From assembly GCA_905236385.1 (NCBI GenBank), contig CAJOOY010000003.1:1-49270 (forward strand): a stretch of 49,270 nt of DNA. Direction: 5' to 3'. The position numbers were made by a program, and so were the translations under genes. Of this stretch, positions 48,750 through 49,270 are shown piece by piece. The notes beneath the pieces are model-generated. The model did no database searches, had not been told where the DNA came from, and saw nothing but the letters and a program-made list of their open reading frames with translations. This stretch comes from an uncultured Spirochaetia bacterium (GTDB taxonomy: Bacteria > Spirochaetota > Spirochaetia > Sphaerochaetales > Sphaerochaetaceae). The number at the start of each line of letters is the position of its first letter. Within the stretch, counting starts at the first letter, position 1.

Positions 48750-48778
48750 ATGATAGAGATTTGGGGTGTTGTGTGCAA
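48750..48778 (-). promoter_or_regulatory. Leaderless promoter of the MFS gene
   Basis: Minus strand: TTGCAC (48773-48778), exactly 17 bases, TATCAT (48750-48755), then eight bases to ATG 48741. Confidence 0.6.
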
Positions 48779-48897
48779 GTGAGGAAAGAAATCTGACGTG
48801 TGCTGATGAGGCGACAAGCTCTCGTGTAATTGTTTGTGCGACAAAAGTAGCTTGATAGTACTAAAATAGCGTGTAAGTATTTTCAAGCAAGGTAAAA

Positions 48898-49056
48898 ATG
48901 CCCGGAAATCAGAAAGCAGATGATTATTTGAAAGAGTGCATGGCAGATGCGCTTATTGAGCTTATGAAAACTAAGCCTTTTGACAAAATCACTATAGATG
49001 AGATAGCTCAGATGGCTGAGGTGCACAGAACCACGTGGTTCAGAAACTTTTCATAA
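48898..49056 (+). pseudogene. TetR-family regulator, truncated to its DNA-binding domain
   Basis: Only 52 codons remain. They encode the TetR helix-turn-helix: LIELMKTKPFDKITIDEIAQMAEVHRTTWFRNFS (quoted parts: KPFDKITIDEIA, VHRTTWFRNFS). Intact family members continue with S-K-x-E and about 120 more residues of ligand-binding domain. Here the frame meets TAA straight after RNFS, and what follows looks like the end of an insertion element. AAGGT precedes the ATG. Divergent from the MFS gene, so it probably regulated that exporter before disruption. Confidence 0.8.
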
Positions 49057-49087
49057 ATAAAATCCTTTCTGTTGTTGTAGGCGGAAA

Positions 49088-49109
49088 CCCACTGCCTTTG
49101 GGCGGTGGG
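49088..49109. other. Subterminal hairpin of the IS605-type element
   Basis: CCCACTGCC pairs with GGCGGTGGG through nine pairs (one wobble) around TTTG, about 35 bases inside the presumed left end. No T-tract follows, which argues against a terminator. Confidence 0.6.
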
Positions 49110-49160
49110 AGGAGCCTTATAAATTCGTAGCCATCAACCTTATCGAATCCTTCAAATATA

Positions 49161-49189
49161 TTGACCTTCACTAATGAATAGTGTAACAT
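49161..49189 (+). promoter_or_regulatory. Promoter candidate of the tnpB-like gene
   Basis: TTGACC (49161-49166), 17-base spacer, TAACAT (49184-49189); GAGGTG then precedes the ATG. Confidence 0.5.
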
Positions 49190-49220
49190 ATATTTAGTAA
49201 AATATCTATGAGGTGAATTT

Positions 49221-49270
49221 ATGGAACAGATGACAGTTACGGCTAAAATTCAGATATCCGTTAATGCAGA
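49221..49270 (+). CDS. Partial TnpB-like (IS605 OrfB) protein
   Basis: Sixteen codons are inside the window: MEQMTVTAKIQISVNA. The start M-T-V-T-A-K-I-Q-I resembles the N-termini of clostridial and spirochaetal TnpB/OrfB proteins, RNA-guided nucleases carried by IS200/IS605 elements. GAGGTG lies six bases upstream. The identification rests on a short segment plus the hairpin and insertion context. Confidence 0.5.
   Translation, partial: MEQMTVTAKIQISVNA

Larger units (their letters stand above)
49054..49270 (+). mobile_element. Left end of an IS200/IS605-type element (runs off the window)
   Basis: It begins about where the TetR frame breaks. A nine-bp subterminal hairpin, CCCACTGCC (49088-49096) with GGCGGTGGG (49101-49109), loop TTTG, is the kind of structure that marks IS200/IS605 ends. 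A tnpB-like ORF starts at 49221. The exact left boundary and target tetranucleotide cannot be set without an intact homologue. Confidence 0.6.

Noticed and set aside
49088-49109. Terminator for the TetR fragment
   Set aside because: Strong stem but no T-tract; its place inside a presumed IS605-type end explains it better.

Overview
This window most likely comes from a spirochaete (Spirochaetota, Treponemataceae/Sphaerochaetaceae type). The inference rests on the double-membrane envelope (several signal-peptide beta-barrel proteins and lipoproteins), a LivK-type binding protein whose mature end follows the VFA-GGAKEA pattern common in that group, and the overall gene set. No 16S or other decisive marker is present, so this is inference. 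Gene density is high and no stretch over 300 bases lacks a feature.

Layout. 1-1351: the start of a secreted protein gene, then an IS110-family element behind trkH. 1364-4700: trkH-trkA potassium uptake and an hsp20 gene with a sigma-54-like promoter. 4982-6591: maf converging on an outer-membrane protein gene. 6671-10400: an accessory island with a damaged RloB gene, an RloA ATPase carrying a helix-turn-helix stub, initiator tRNA, and a DUF4143-type ATPase behind four copies of a short repeat. 10454-13947: a heterodimeric ABC exporter. 14144-15464: a 32-aa ORF, an SGNH hydrolase and 5-formyl-THF cyclo-ligase. 15518-17317: nifS-nifU Fe-S assembly. 17393-20732: ychF followed by a lipoprotein, a small barrel-like protein and a caspase-fold lipoprotein. 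20810-25123: rlmN, a YfcC-type carrier and a VTT/acyltransferase/zinc-ribbon fusion. 25271-28798: an orphan PD-(D/E)XK-like protein, tRNA-Arg and topA. 29060-37118: a complete branched-chain amino-acid ABC operon (livKHMGF) with a CBS-ACT protein, an Smr protein, an M29 aminopeptidase and mnmA downstream. 37128-38725: gtrA, an MBL hydrolase and a free DbpA-type RNA-binding domain. 38799-41228: a coiled-coil protein, MscS and a small membrane protein. 41274-47144: tRNA-Leu, a patatin with a barrel-like C-terminus, an NSS transporter, an RluA-family enzyme and a MATE exporter. 47254-49270: tRNA-Val, an MFS transporter, and a TetR-type gene cut short by what looks like an IS200/IS605-type element whose tnpB-like ORF runs off the end.

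Themes. Many genes overlap by 1-4 bases (TGATG or ATGA), so translation is strongly coupled. At least eight genes that begin transcription units have no Shine-Dalgarno site but carry a -10-like hexamer 6-8 bases before the start codon, so leaderless mRNAs appear common. Two 81-bp palindromic elements with identical geometry lie downstream of tRNA-Arg and tRNA-Val, each between converging genes. The least explained parts are the caspase-lipoprotein operon, the RloA-HTH fusion with a stop inside RloB, the 81-bp element family, and the hsp20 control region.
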